Assembly: GCA_900313855.1 (NCBI GenBank) | Contig: OMSZ01000229.1 | Location: forward strand, 1 to 8,093 | Source of the DNA: an uncultured Eubacteriales bacterium | Lineage (GTDB): Bacteria > Bacillota > Clostridia > Lachnospirales > Lachnospiraceae | Length of the DNA: 8,093 nucleotides | Direction: 5' to 3' | Part shown: positions 1-6,522 of the stretch, piece by piece | Position numbering within the stretch: position 1 is the stretch's first letter | Layout of the letters: the number at the start of each line of letters is the position of its first letter | Position numbers and translations under genes: made by a program | Notes under the pieces: generated by a model | The model's database searches: none | The model's input: only the letters and a program-made list of their open reading frames with translations | What the model was told of the DNA's origin: nothing

Positions 1-19
1 AAACTACAATTCTTATTAG

Positions 20-172
20 TTATTTGAACGATATATTAATCTGTTTACCCATAGCTTTGGCAAGCTGATCTGGTGTCTGCAGGCTGGGAACACAACTGCC
101 GCTTTCAAAGCGGCTTATATTGTACTGGCGTATGCCGGATTTACACGCAAGCTCTTTTTGTGTAAGTCCTTT
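20..172 (-). pseudogene. XRE-family helix-turn-helix regulator, 3' fragment
   Basis: Read on the minus strand, this segment encodes about 50 residues starting near KGLTQKELACKSG and ending at a TAA at 22-20. The pattern LTQKELA, then GIRQYNISRFESG, then a Pro and a LAKAMGK tail, is that of an XRE/Cro-type DNA-binding domain, with recognition helix around RQYNISRFE and the C-terminal end seen in HigA-like antitoxins. An in-frame TGA lies directly upstream (175-173), and the sequence beyond it belongs to an ABC ATPase fragment on the other strand, so the start and first helix are missing. Family knowledge suggests it was a small DNA-binding repressor or a toxin-antitoxin antitoxin. No toxin gene is visible, though one could lie left of the window. 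It is very probably non-functional. Confidence in the HTH identity is good; the antitoxin reading is inference. Confidence 0.72.
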
Positions 173-361
173 TCAAATGCAGGGCTTCAGCAGCATGTAA
201 TAAAAAATATGGACATTGAAATCCTTGAAGGAGATTTCACAGTCATCATGGGCTCGTCGGGTTCGGGCAAGAGTACACTTCTTTACGCGCTGTCAGGCAT
301 GGACAAGCCGACACTTGGAAAGGTGTATTTTGGAGACGAGGAGATGGGTAAGAAGCGATAA
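158..361 (+). pseudogene. ABC transporter ATP-binding protein, 5' fragment
   Basis: The plus-strand frame reads about 60 residues of the N-terminal part of an ABC ATPase: a CKSFSNAGLQQHV strand region, EGDFTVIMG, the Walker A GSSGSGKST at residues 33-41, then LLYALSGMDKPTLG and a strand ending FGDEEM. It closely resembles the start of MacB/LolD-type ATPases that pair with FtsX-like permeases and are often linked to peptide resistance. It stops at TAA after GKKR, so Q-loop, LSGGQ signature, Walker B and H-loop (about 160-170 residues) are absent. The 5' end runs into the XRE fragment, and the only available start in this frame is a TTG with no convincing ribosome binding site. I call it a remnant. 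It cannot hydrolyse ATP as it stands, and no permease partner is present. Confidence 0.75.
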
Positions 362-387
362 CTAATATATGGAGGATAGTCTGGAAA

Positions 388-1038
388 ATGAATAATAATG
401 ATTACGACAATTTGGATGAAAACCTTGCATGGGAGGAGATAAGTACAGAGCATATTGTAAATGATGAATGGATAGATTTCAGGCGTTCTGCATTCCGCTT
501 TCCGGATGGAAATGTATTTGAACCGTACTACAGCTACAGCAGGAGAAATTATGTTGTGATAGTCGCAACGGATGAGAACGGCAATTATATTTGTGTAAGA
601 CAGTTTCGGCAAGGTATCAGGCAGATAACAACGGAGTTTCCGGCAGGCGGGATTGAGGTTAAGGACAGTAGTGCATCTGACGGAAATAATGTAGAAAATA
701 GTGATAATAATTTGGCCAATAACCTTAGCAGTAATTATAAGGTGTCTGAGGATGTGGCATTAGAGGCTGCCATACGTGAGCTTAGAGAGGAGACGGGATA
801 TGTATCTGATGAGTGGCGGCATTTGATCACGGTTGCTTCGAATGCTACGATTGCGGATAACTACGCTTATATTTTTGAAGCTAGGAACTGCCGCAAGGTA
901 ACAGGACAGGAGCTTGATGATATGGAGTTTCTCAATGTGAGAACATATACCGCAGATGAAATCAAACAACTTGTATTCGAGGAAAAATTCCAGCAGGCGA
1001 TTCACATAATGGCATGGCTGCTTGCTTTGGGAACTTAA
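388..1038 (+). CDS. Nudix hydrolase, ADP-ribose pyrophosphatase-like
   Basis: A 216-residue cytoplasmic protein of the Nudix superfamily, which hydrolyses nucleoside diphosphates linked to another moiety. The N-terminal half (DEWIDFRRSAFRFPDG, then VVIVATDENGNYICVRQFRQG at about 55-76 and EFPAGGIE at 83-90) is typical of ADP-ribose/NDP-sugar pyrophosphatases. The Nudix box is recognisable as AGGIE (86-90) plus EAAIRELREETGY (126-138), with catalytic glutamates in REXXEE. Between the halves is an extra stretch of about 28 residues (91-118) rich in Asn, Ser and Asp that the family normally lacks; a minimal box has only a few residues there. GGAGG at 371-375 lies 12 bases before the ATG, a slightly long spacing. 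It stands alone, convergent with the signalling operon. The ADP-ribose preference is inferred from family resemblance, not from a diagnostic residue. Confidence 0.88.
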   Translation: MNNNDYDNLDENLAWEEISTEHIVNDEWIDFRRSAFRFPDGNVFEPYYSYSRRNYVVIVATDENGNYICVRQFRQGIRQITTEFPAGGIEVKDSSASDGNNVENSDNNLANNLSSNYKVSEDVALEAAIRELREETGYVSDEWRHLITVASNATIADNYAYIFEARNCRKVTGQELDDMEFLNVRTYTADEIKQLVFEEKFQQAIHIMAWLLALGT

Positions 1039-1112
1039 GTGTTCAAAGGCACCTTTTCTGTGTGAGGTCGTTTGGTAAATTATTTTTAGAAAAAAATTAA
1101 GAAATATAATGT

Positions 1113-1970
1113 TTATTTAGCAAACACCACAAAAAATGTGTAACGCCCATTATCAGTTCCGTATAACATTGTTCCCGTTATCTTATCGCCACCAGCAATG
1201 GTGAAATCCACGCCGCCCGTTACATCAAAGCTTTCGAGGTCTTGTATATAGTTCTGTCCTATAATAAATGCTGATTTTGTGAAAGCGTTATTAATCTCAT
1301 TTGCATTTGCAGCGTTACTTTTTATTGTGGCGAATGAGCCCGATGCTGCATCTGTTTTGTCCGTATCGTATGCATCATCTATGAATAATGAGTTGATATT
1401 CTCAAGCTTTGGCGTAAACCCGTCAAGGCTTTTTTTGTTGGTGCCTGCAAAGGCATATAGTATATCACCGCTTTCGGTTAATATGATTCTGTGACTTTCG
1501 GAGTTATCGTATTTTGTAAATGCTACATCCCAATAAATAGCTGCGTAAGTACGGAAGGTGGTGTCAACGGCTTTGTAAGGAACTGCAGTCCATGAGTACC
1601 ATTTCTGGTAATCCGAGTATGCGTTTGTAGGGAAAAGACCGTTTGAAGAAAGTGATGTCAGCCTGTCAATGGCAAGGTCTTTTGCTTCTAATTCGCTTAT
1701 GTTTGCTTCTGATGAATTAGCTGCGGATATTTCACTTTCCCAAAGTCCGGAGATAAGTTGTATTTTCTGCAATTCTGATAGCTGTTTTGATGCATTTTTG
1801 ACTACCGCCTCTGACGGGCCGGAGTAATACTGTGTCGGAACTTCGGCTACTGTGTTGTATTTCTGTGCTGATATTTTTTTAAGAAAAAACCCGGGCATAA
1901 GAATAGTGGCTGCTACGATTGCAGCTGCACCGATACATATTATTATATTTTTGAAAATGTTGTTACTCAT
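1113..1970 (-). CDS. Membrane-anchored extracytoplasmic protein of unknown family, third gene of the two-component operon
   Basis: I do not recognise this family. It has 285 residues with a short N-terminal cytoplasmic stretch (MSNNIFKN), one hydrophobic segment at about 8-30 (IIICIGAAAIVAATILMPGFF) and then KK, so a signal anchor or uncleaved signal peptide exporting the rest. No lipobox cysteine is placed correctly. Residues 52-105 look helical and are Ser/Ala/Glu-rich; 115-180 hold many aromatic residues and strands (YSDYQKWYSW, YAAIYWDVAF, HRIILTESGDILYAFAG); the C-terminal part is strand-like. AGAGG at 1979-1983 is 8 bases before the ATG, supporting this start. It lies 102 bases after the kinase gene in the same direction. 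Accessory proteins in this position often adjust a sensor kinase from outside the membrane (YycH/YycI are a known example, with no similarity claimed). A role in signalling is inference. Confidence 0.75.
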   Translation of the reverse strand: MSNNIFKNIIICIGAAAIVAATILMPGFFLKKISAQKYNTVAEVPTQYYSGPSEAVVKNASKQLSELQKIQLISGLWESEISAANSSEANISELEAKDLAIDRLTSLSSNGLFPTNAYSDYQKWYSWTAVPYKAVDTTFRTYAAIYWDVAFTKYDNSESHRIILTESGDILYAFAGTNKKSLDGFTPKLENINSLFIDDAYDTDKTDAASGSFATIKSNAANANEINNAFTKSAFIIGQNYIQDLESFDVTGGVDFTIAGGDKITGTMLYGTDNGRYTFFVVFAK

Positions 1971-1997
1971 AGCTGATACCTCTTTTGAAGATATAAT

Positions 1998-2011
1998 TTA
2001 ACTGTAGTTAA
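1998..2011. promoter_or_regulatory. Perfect 6-2-6 dyad between kinase gene and third gene
   Basis: TTAACT and AGTTAA form a perfect inverted repeat with a 2-base centre, 27 bases upstream of the third gene's start codon. The size and symmetry suit a small dimeric regulator's operator. It is AT-rich and short, so chance is possible, and no clear sigma-A promoter surrounds it. Confidence 0.25.
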
Positions 2012-2027
2012 TATTTCTTTTTTGACA

Positions 2028-2047
2028 GGGCACTTGGATAAGTGTCC
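2028..2047. repeat. Imperfect hairpin in the kinase-to-third-gene gap
   Basis: GGGCACTT (2028-2035) and AAGTGTCC (2040-2047) pair over 8 positions around a GGAT loop, with one G-U on plus-strand RNA and one A-C mismatch on the minus-strand transcript of the operon. No T-run follows on the minus strand, so it is not a standard intrinsic terminator. It could be an mRNA processing or stability element between the kinase and third-gene messages. Confidence 0.3.
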
Positions 2048-2072
2048 ACTTGCAAGGTGATAAAAGAGTTGT

Positions 2073-3545
2073 TCAGATATTATCTGCAACAATTTCAAAC
2101 CGAAAGCTCATACATGTTCCTTTGCCAACCTCGCTTACGATCTCAAGCTTTGAGTCGTGCTCCTGCAAAATTATATTGGCAAGTGATAGTCCAAGTCCTG
2201 CACCGCCCTTGCTTCTTGCACGTGACTTATCGACCATGTAGAACTCGTCACATATCCGGTCTATATCTTCCTGTGGAATACCTATGCCGTAGTCACGCAC
2301 AGAGAATTCATAATAATCACAAGTGGTTGTTTTGTCCTCGTACAGCATAGAATTATCATCGTTTTCAGCGGATGCGGAACCGGCAATGATCTTTCCATAT
2401 ACCTCAATAACTACTCCTTCTTCGGATGCCTTTCTTGCATTGTCTATCAGATTGATAAGCACTGTTTTGATAAGCCCAGGCTCGCACATTATCATTGCGT
2501 TGTCAAAATCGGATTTCACATCATAGTCTTTAAGAATCGGAGCTGTGCTTGCGATGACATCCTCTCCGATTAAACGGGCACTGCATTTATTCTTCTCAAT
2601 ATGTCTGTCTTTTATATACAGCAGATCAAACAGCTTCATTGACATCTGCTCAAGTCTTTTTCCCTCTGAGAAAATGTAGCCGGCTGCTTTAACCTGTTCG
2701 TCACGGGTAAGATCAACGGAGCGGATAGTGTCGGCATAGCCTATGATTGCGGTCATAGGTGTCTTGATTTCGTGTGTAAAATCTGCCACGAACTGATCCC
2801 TTCTGTGCAGCATATCATTTAACTCATCAATGTGGTTTTCGACGGAGTCTGCCATAGCGTTGAACTTGTCTGACAAAAGCCCCACCTCATCTGCGGAGCG
2901 TATATCACTTCTTGCTGAGAAATCGCCGTCTGAAAATGCGTCTGTGACGCGGTTTAGTTTTTCAAGCGGACGTGTGAGCAGATAGCTTATCACATATACA
3001 AGGATTCCCGATACCACGAGAATGAGGAGGGTAAATATCATGTATTCCTTTGTGTTACGGTTCATAAGCTTTTCTGTGTCGCTTATGTTTCTTCGGGTTA
3101 TGATGTTGAGAGTTTTCCCGTCTATTGCACCAAATGAGGTGACGTATATATACATTTCGTCACTATTGTGAGATATCATATAATTTTTCCGTATTCCCTT
3201 GTGGGAATCAAAAAGCTCATTTGGAATATCGGCGGATTCGTCAGCCTGAAACAAAAGATTACCGTTATACCGTACATAGAGTGCCGATGTGCCGGAAAGC
3301 ATACCTGCCGATACCTCTTCGCTGATTTCGGGAAGACGTTTTGCGACACTTGTTTTGGAGTTGATAACATCAAGCAGGGAATATTCGATTACCGACTGTG
3401 CGAGATTGTTCTCGACAACTGCATTTTTAACCTGTGCGTTAAGCATCAGTGAATTATTTCGTGACATCAGAATAAACCCTGAAAGTGACAGGGCTATTGA
3501 AATGATGAGCATATTGATTATGAGAACTTTATATCGGTATTTCAT
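2073..3545 (-). CDS. Membrane sensor histidine kinase with HAMP domain
   Basis: A 490-residue sensor kinase that should autophosphorylate on His and pass the phosphate to the regulator encoded just upstream. Order of parts: TM1 at about 7-28; an extracytoplasmic sensor region at about 30-167; TM2 at about 168-190; HAMP at about 190-243 (RPLEKLNRVTDAFSDGDFS); HisKA with the H-box FTHEIKTPMT and phospho-acceptor His258; HATPase_c with N-box LINLIDNARKA (Asn365, Asn369), G1 box DYGIGIP (418-424), F-box FYMVDKSR and G2 box GGAGLGL (447-453). All catalytic motifs look intact. Between the N-box and G1 is an extra, loosely conserved Ser/Asp/Thr-rich stretch (about 385-410) not usual in this fold. 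AGGAG at 3551-3555 is 5 bases before the ATG. It follows the regulator gene by 94 bases. The signal is unknown; the general layout is like VanS/PhoR-type kinases. Confidence 0.95.
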   Translation of the reverse strand: MKYRYKVLIINMLIISIALSLSGFILMSRNNSLMLNAQVKNAVVENNLAQSVIEYSLLDVINSKTSVAKRLPEISEEVSAGMLSGTSALYVRYNGNLLFQADESADIPNELFDSHKGIRKNYMISHNSDEMYIYVTSFGAIDGKTLNIITRRNISDTEKLMNRNTKEYMIFTLLILVVSGILVYVISYLLTRPLEKLNRVTDAFSDGDFSARSDIRSADEVGLLSDKFNAMADSVENHIDELNDMLHRRDQFVADFTHEIKTPMTAIIGYADTIRSVDLTRDEQVKAAGYIFSEGKRLEQMSMKLFDLLYIKDRHIEKNKCSARLIGEDVIASTAPILKDYDVKSDFDNAMIMCEPGLIKTVLINLIDNARKASEEGVVIEVYGKIIAGSASAENDDNSMLYEDKTTTCDYYEFSVRDYGIGIPQEDIDRICDEFYMVDKSRARSKGGAGLGLSLANIILQEHDSKLEIVSEVGKGTCMSFRFEIVADNI

Positions 3546-3561
3546 GGTGTCTCCTGATAGA

Positions 3562-3610
3562 TGTCTTGGTTATTTGCAGTATTACACTTTGGCAGGTGTG
3601 GTGTAAGACA
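3562..3610. repeat. Nested inverted repeats between regulator and kinase genes
   Basis: TTACAC (3582-3587) and GTGTAA (3601-3606) are perfect 6-base arms around a 13-base loop, and TGTCTT (3562-3567) and AAGACA (3605-3610) form a wider overlapping pair. Only one pairing could form at a time. No poly-T follows. It could tune kinase expression relative to the regulator, but may be chance. Confidence 0.22.
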
Positions 3611-3639
3611 TGCTGGCTTATATAACATTGAATGACTTA

Positions 3640-4302
3640 TCATTTATTGGAATCGGTAAGCCTGTATCCGGTATTGTAAATGGTCTTTAATTCATCCTTA
3701 AGACCAAGTTTCTTGCGCAGCCGCTGAATGTGCAGATCAACGGTTCTTGATTCCGGCTGCCATTCGGTTTCCCAGATGCTTTCAAATATACGGTCTTTGA
3801 AAAGTGTCATGTTAATATTTCTAAGCAGCAATACAAAAAGGTCAAATTCCTTTGGTGTCAGTTTGACCTCATTTCCTGCTTTGGTAAGCAGACGGTTTTC
3901 TACATCAACTTCAATATCCTTAAATATTAATTGATTCTCGGTTTTGTTGTAACGTCTTAGTACAATATGGATTCTTGCCAGTAATTCGGCTATTTCAAAC
4001 GGCTTTACAAGGTAGTCCTCCGCTCCGGAGGTAAGACCTTTGATTCTGTCATCAAGAGAGGCTTTTGCTGTGATGAAGATTACCGGAATCCCCATAGGGC
4101 GTATATATTCCATAAGCTCGTATCCGTTTATTTCAGGAAGCATGATGTCAAGCAGTATCAGGTCAAAGGTGTTGTCTTCTAACAGGTCGGCAGCAGATTT
4201 GCCGTCATATAAGGCGGTGCACTGATAACCGTTGCGTTTTAAGTTGAACACAATAAGATCCGATATAGCTTTCTCGTCTTCCACAACAAGTATTTTAATC
4301 AT
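3640..4302 (-). CDS. OmpR/PhoB-family response regulator
   Basis: A 220-residue two-domain regulator. The receiver domain (about 1-115) has the acidic pair in VVEDE (Glu8, Asp9), the phospho-acceptor Asp52 in LILLDIMLP, the switch Thr78 in FITAKA and the conserved Lys100 in YLVKPFE. The C-terminal winged helix (about 125-217) shows LTPKEFDLFVLLLRN, then SRTVDLHIQRLRKKLG as the recognition-helix region, and the terminal hairpin IYNTGYRL, all typical of OmpR/PhoB. Length is normal for the family. AAAGGAGG (4311-4318 on the complement) is 8 bases before the ATG, which fixes the start. It is first in an operon with the histidine kinase and the extracytoplasmic protein. Direct repeats just upstream of its promoter suggest it binds its own control region. 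Targets beyond this operon cannot be read from the window. Confidence 0.96.
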   Translation of the reverse strand: MIKILVVEDEKAISDLIVFNLKRNGYQCTALYDGKSAADLLEDNTFDLILLDIMLPEINGYELMEYIRPMGIPVIFITAKASLDDRIKGLTSGAEDYLVKPFEIAELLARIHIVLRRYNKTENQLIFKDIEVDVENRLLTKAGNEVKLTPKEFDLFVLLLRNINMTLFKDRIFESIWETEWQPESRTVDLHIQRLRKKLGLKDELKTIYNTGYRLTDSNK

Positions 4303-4355
4303 AGAGCAAGCCTCCTTTATTGCTTATGATAGTATATTCTTTCCCACATTACAAG

Positions 4356-4401
4356 ATTATACAGAGTAAATGCATCAGGAATGTATCAGGTATGGTATCA
4401 T
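4356..4401 (-). promoter_or_regulatory. Response-regulator promoter with about 11-bp direct repeats
   Basis: On the minus strand a consensus -10 TATAAT lies at 4361-4356, about 54 bases before the regulator's ATG. The position for -35 (around 4384-4379) reads ACATTC, a poor match. It is covered instead by two near-identical 11-base repeats, CCTGATACATT (4390-4380) and CCTGATGCATT (4379-4369), with a weaker third TGATAC copy further upstream (about 4400-4395). Tandem 11-base repeats over a weak -35 are the known arrangement for activation by OmpR/PhoB-type regulators, so autoregulation by the neighbouring gene product is a reasonable inference. Confidence 0.55.
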
Positions 4402-4436
4402 TTTTGGATGGTATAAAAATACAAGATGTGTTATTA

Positions 4437-4448
4437 TATCTTAAGATA
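4437..4448. repeat. 12-bp perfect palindrome in the divergent intergenic region
   Basis: TATCTTAAGATA is a perfect palindrome in the 235-base gap between the divergent regulator and ATPase genes, 89 bases before the ATPase start. It could be an operator for the plus-strand genes. It is AT-rich and I found no convincing -35/-10 pair next to it, so support is weak. Confidence 0.2.
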
Positions 4449-4537
4449 AAGAGGGCTATTCCAAACTTTAGTGAAGTACATGTTGGGGTGAGTCTTGAAT
4501 ATGTTTGCGGAATAATATAAAGGCAGGTGTCAGATAG

Positions 4538-6139
4538 ATGAAGGAATTCAACACAACAGGGCTTTGTGTCCCTACAAAACATTATATGGTCGATATTTCA
4601 AAGAGGCTTGAACTGATGAAAACAATGGTTGAGGAAGGAAAGTATTTTACCGTCAATCGCGGACGTCAGTATGGAAAGACCACAACACTTAAAATGCTTG
4701 CACGATACCTTAAGGATGATTATGTTGTTTTGAGTCTGGATTTTCAGGGCATTAGCAGTGAAGGCTTTAAGAGTGAGAGTACCTTTGTTCAGGAATTGTC
4801 CAAAATGTTTGTCGAGGCAGCAGAATTAAGGGGAATGCCCATTCCGCAGGAATATTTGGATATGTTTTCGCAGTTTGCCTATAATAAAAATGGTGATATG
4901 CGTTTGAGTGATATTTTTACGACATTTTTGAAATGGTGTAACCGTTCTGATAAACCTATTGTTCTGATTATAGATGAAGTGGATAGTGCGTCTAATAATG
5001 GTGTGTTTCTTGATTTCCTGGCATTACTTCGATACCACTATCTTGAGAGAGCCGCATCAGATGATTATAAGACCTTTCAATCAGTAATTCTAGCCGGAGT
5101 GACGGACATTAAGAATCTTAAGAGAAAGCTTAGACCTGATGAGGTAGGAAAGGTAAATAGTCCTTGGAACATCGCAGTGGATTTCACTCTTGATATGAGT
5201 CTTTCGGCAGAAGGTATTGCCGGAATGCTTAAGGATTATGAAAATGATCACAATACGGGAATGGATGTGGAAGCTGTTGCAAAGGAGATAAGAGCATATA
5301 CGGGTGGTTATCCATTCCTTGTATGCCGTATCTGTCAGCTTCTTGATAAAGAGCTTGCGGGTAGCGAGAGATTTCCTGCACTTTCGGATGCTTGGACACA
5401 GGATGGGATTAGTGAGGCGGTAAGAATTATCGTATCAGAGAGTAATACACTTTTTGATTCGCTTATGGGAAAGATAATTAATAATCCGGAAATGAGTGAT
5501 GCGTTAGAAGATATGCTGTTTTCCGGCAAAAACATAGCTTATAACAGATATAACCTTGCGATAAATGATGCGTTGATGTATGGATTTATTGATGTTTCGG
5601 GTAATACTATTACGATAGCCAACAGGATATTTGAAATGCTTCTATACAATTATTATCTGTCTGAAAATGAGATGAAAAAACACTCTATGTACCGTGCAGC
5701 ATCTAACGAACGTGAGCTGTTTATCAAAGACGGTCATTTAGACATGGATAAGGTTCTTGAAAGATTTGTTGTAAGCTTTGATGACCTGTATGGAGATGAT
5801 TATGAAACATTTGACGAGGATGAGGGCAGAAGAAGATTTCTGTTGTATATCCGTCCGATAATCAACGGAACAGGCAACTATTATGTTGAGGCACAGACAA
5901 GAAATAACAGGCGTATGGATGTTGTAATAGATTATCTTGGAGAGCGTTTTGTTGTCGAGCTTAAGATATGGCGTGGTAATGCTTATAACGAGCGTGGGCA
6001 GGAACAGCTTTCGGATTATCTTGATTACTATCATATACAGAAGGGTTATATGCTAAGCTATAATTTCAACAAGAATAAAGAAGTGGGAGTTAAGACGATA
6101 TCCGTAGGAGATAAGACGCTGATAGAGGCAGTTGTGTAG
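4538..6139 (+). CDS. AAA-like ATPase fused to PD-(D/E)XK nuclease domain
   Basis: A 533-residue two-part protein. The N-terminal region (about 1-260) is an AAA-like/STAND-type P-loop domain: a non-classical Walker A NRGRQYGKTTTL (40-51, Lys47), Walker B IVLIIDEVD (141-149, Asp146, Glu147), and a sensor-like SVILAGVTD (182-190). A helical, winged-helix-like middle follows (about 260-385; AYTGGYPFLVCRICQLLDKE begins it). The C-terminal part has a PD-(D/E)XK core: Asp461 in RRMDVVIDYLG, Glu474 and Lys476 in FVVELKIWRG, and a downstream QLSDYLDYY helix. The catalytic triad is complete, so nuclease activity is plausible. Such fusions are common in gut Clostridia and Bacteroidetes and remain poorly characterised; roles in defence or mobile-element biology are speculative. 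The start is chosen at the ATG after an AAGGCAGG site (4520-4527). It is the first of five same-direction genes. Confidence 0.85.
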   Translation: MKEFNTTGLCVPTKHYMVDISKRLELMKTMVEEGKYFTVNRGRQYGKTTTLKMLARYLKDDYVVLSLDFQGISSEGFKSESTFVQELSKMFVEAAELRGMPIPQEYLDMFSQFAYNKNGDMRLSDIFTTFLKWCNRSDKPIVLIIDEVDSASNNGVFLDFLALLRYHYLERAASDDYKTFQSVILAGVTDIKNLKRKLRPDEVGKVNSPWNIAVDFTLDMSLSAEGIAGMLKDYENDHNTGMDVEAVAKEIRAYTGGYPFLVCRICQLLDKELAGSERFPALSDAWTQDGISEAVRIIVSESNTLFDSLMGKIINNPEMSDALEDMLFSGKNIAYNRYNLAINDALMYGFIDVSGNTITIANRIFEMLLYNYYLSENEMKKHSMYRAASNERELFIKDGHLDMDKVLERFVVSFDDLYGDDYETFDEDEGRRRFLLYIRPIINGTGNYYVEAQTRNNRRMDVVIDYLGERFVVELKIWRGNAYNERGQEQLSDYLDYYHIQKGYMLSYNFNKNKEVGVKTISVGDKTLIEAVV

Positions 6140-6153
6140 GAGATGGTCAGTTT

Positions 6154-6522
6154 ATGTGCAAAGTTGTACAGGTTAAAATTGGTAATAAAACTGTAAATGT
6201 TGCCGATTTAAAAGAAAAAAATATATATAATATTGCAGAAGCAGCTAAACAATGTAAATATATTGAAAGAATTGTGTTGTTTGGTTCGAGTATAAGTGAA
6301 CGATGTGAAGAAGATTCTGATATAGATATTGCAGTGTTTGGAAATGTTTCAAAATCGAAATGTCTTACATCAAAATCATTTAAGAAAAAAAAAAAAAAAC
6401 TATACATTTTTGATGACTATAAACAGGATTATGATATCTTATATTTTAGTTTTGGTCAATCAGGGGATGTGGGGATATTAGGAGAAATCGGAAGAGGTGA
6501 AGTTATATATGCAAGGGAGTAA
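6154..6522 (+). CDS. MNT-type nucleotidyltransferase (possible HEPN-MNT antitoxin)
   Basis: A 122-residue minimal nucleotidyltransferase. The hallmark GSx10DxD is exact: Gly44-Ser45 in VLFGSS, then Asp56 and Asp58 in DSDIDIAVFG, with a likely third metal ligand in QDYDILYF (Asp92 or Asp94). The tail ILGEIGRGEVIYARE is typical of the MNT family. In known HEPN-MNT systems the MNT protein neutralises a HEPN RNase by adding AMP to it; no full-length HEPN gene is seen here, only a 38-residue ORF overlapping the 3' end. The gene starts 14 bases after the ATPase stop, with AGGAG at 6138-6142 overlapping that stop, so co-transcription is likely. A run of 15 A residues encodes a lysine tract at about 77-82, between the catalytic motifs. 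Base composition is markedly AT-rich (13 G/C in 6181-6240), suggesting a different origin from its left neighbours. Confidence 0.82.
   Translation: MCKVVQVKIGNKTVNVADLKEKNIYNIAEAAKQCKYIERIVLFGSSISERCEEDSDIDIAVFGNVSKSKCLTSKSFKKKKKKLYIFDDYKQDYDILYFSFGQSGDVGILGEIGRGEVIYARE
6385..6399 (+). repeat. Fifteen-A homopolymer inside the nucleotidyltransferase gene
   Basis: An uninterrupted run of 15 A follows AAG in frame, giving six lysines. Gain of one A would bring a TGA within about five codons; loss of one would read a different frame to a TAG near 6480. Either change removes the third metal-ligand region. Such tracts slip easily in replication, in transcription and in sequencing. Confidence 0.9.

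Noticed and set aside
1039..1112. Possible bidirectional terminator between the convergent Nudix and third-gene ends
   Set aside because: AAAGG-CA-CCTTT has a 2-base loop and no adjacent T-run, and the A/T-only pairing around 1078-1100 lacks G/C pairs. Termination probably occurs here, but no convincing structure is visible.
2042..2350. Plus-strand open frames opposite the histidine kinase
   Set aside because: They lie entirely or mostly antisense to a kinase with all motifs intact, have no ribosome binding sites, and their translations look like shadow sequence.
4392..4520. A 42-codon plus-strand frame (MVSFLDGIKIQD to YVCGII) just before the ATPase gene
   Set aside because: It looks somewhat protein-like but has no ribosome binding site, overlaps the regulator's upstream repeats, and matches no family I recognise. 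It could be a gene remnant, but the evidence is too thin for a feature.
4495..4521. TTGAAT with TATAAA as a promoter for the ATPase gene
   Set aside because: Spacing is only 15 bases and the implied transcription start would fall after the ribosome binding site, leaving a message without it.
5738..6034. Minus-strand open frame within the nuclease domain of the ATPase gene
   Set aside because: It is antisense to the conserved PD-(D/E)XK region and has no recognisable motif or start signal.
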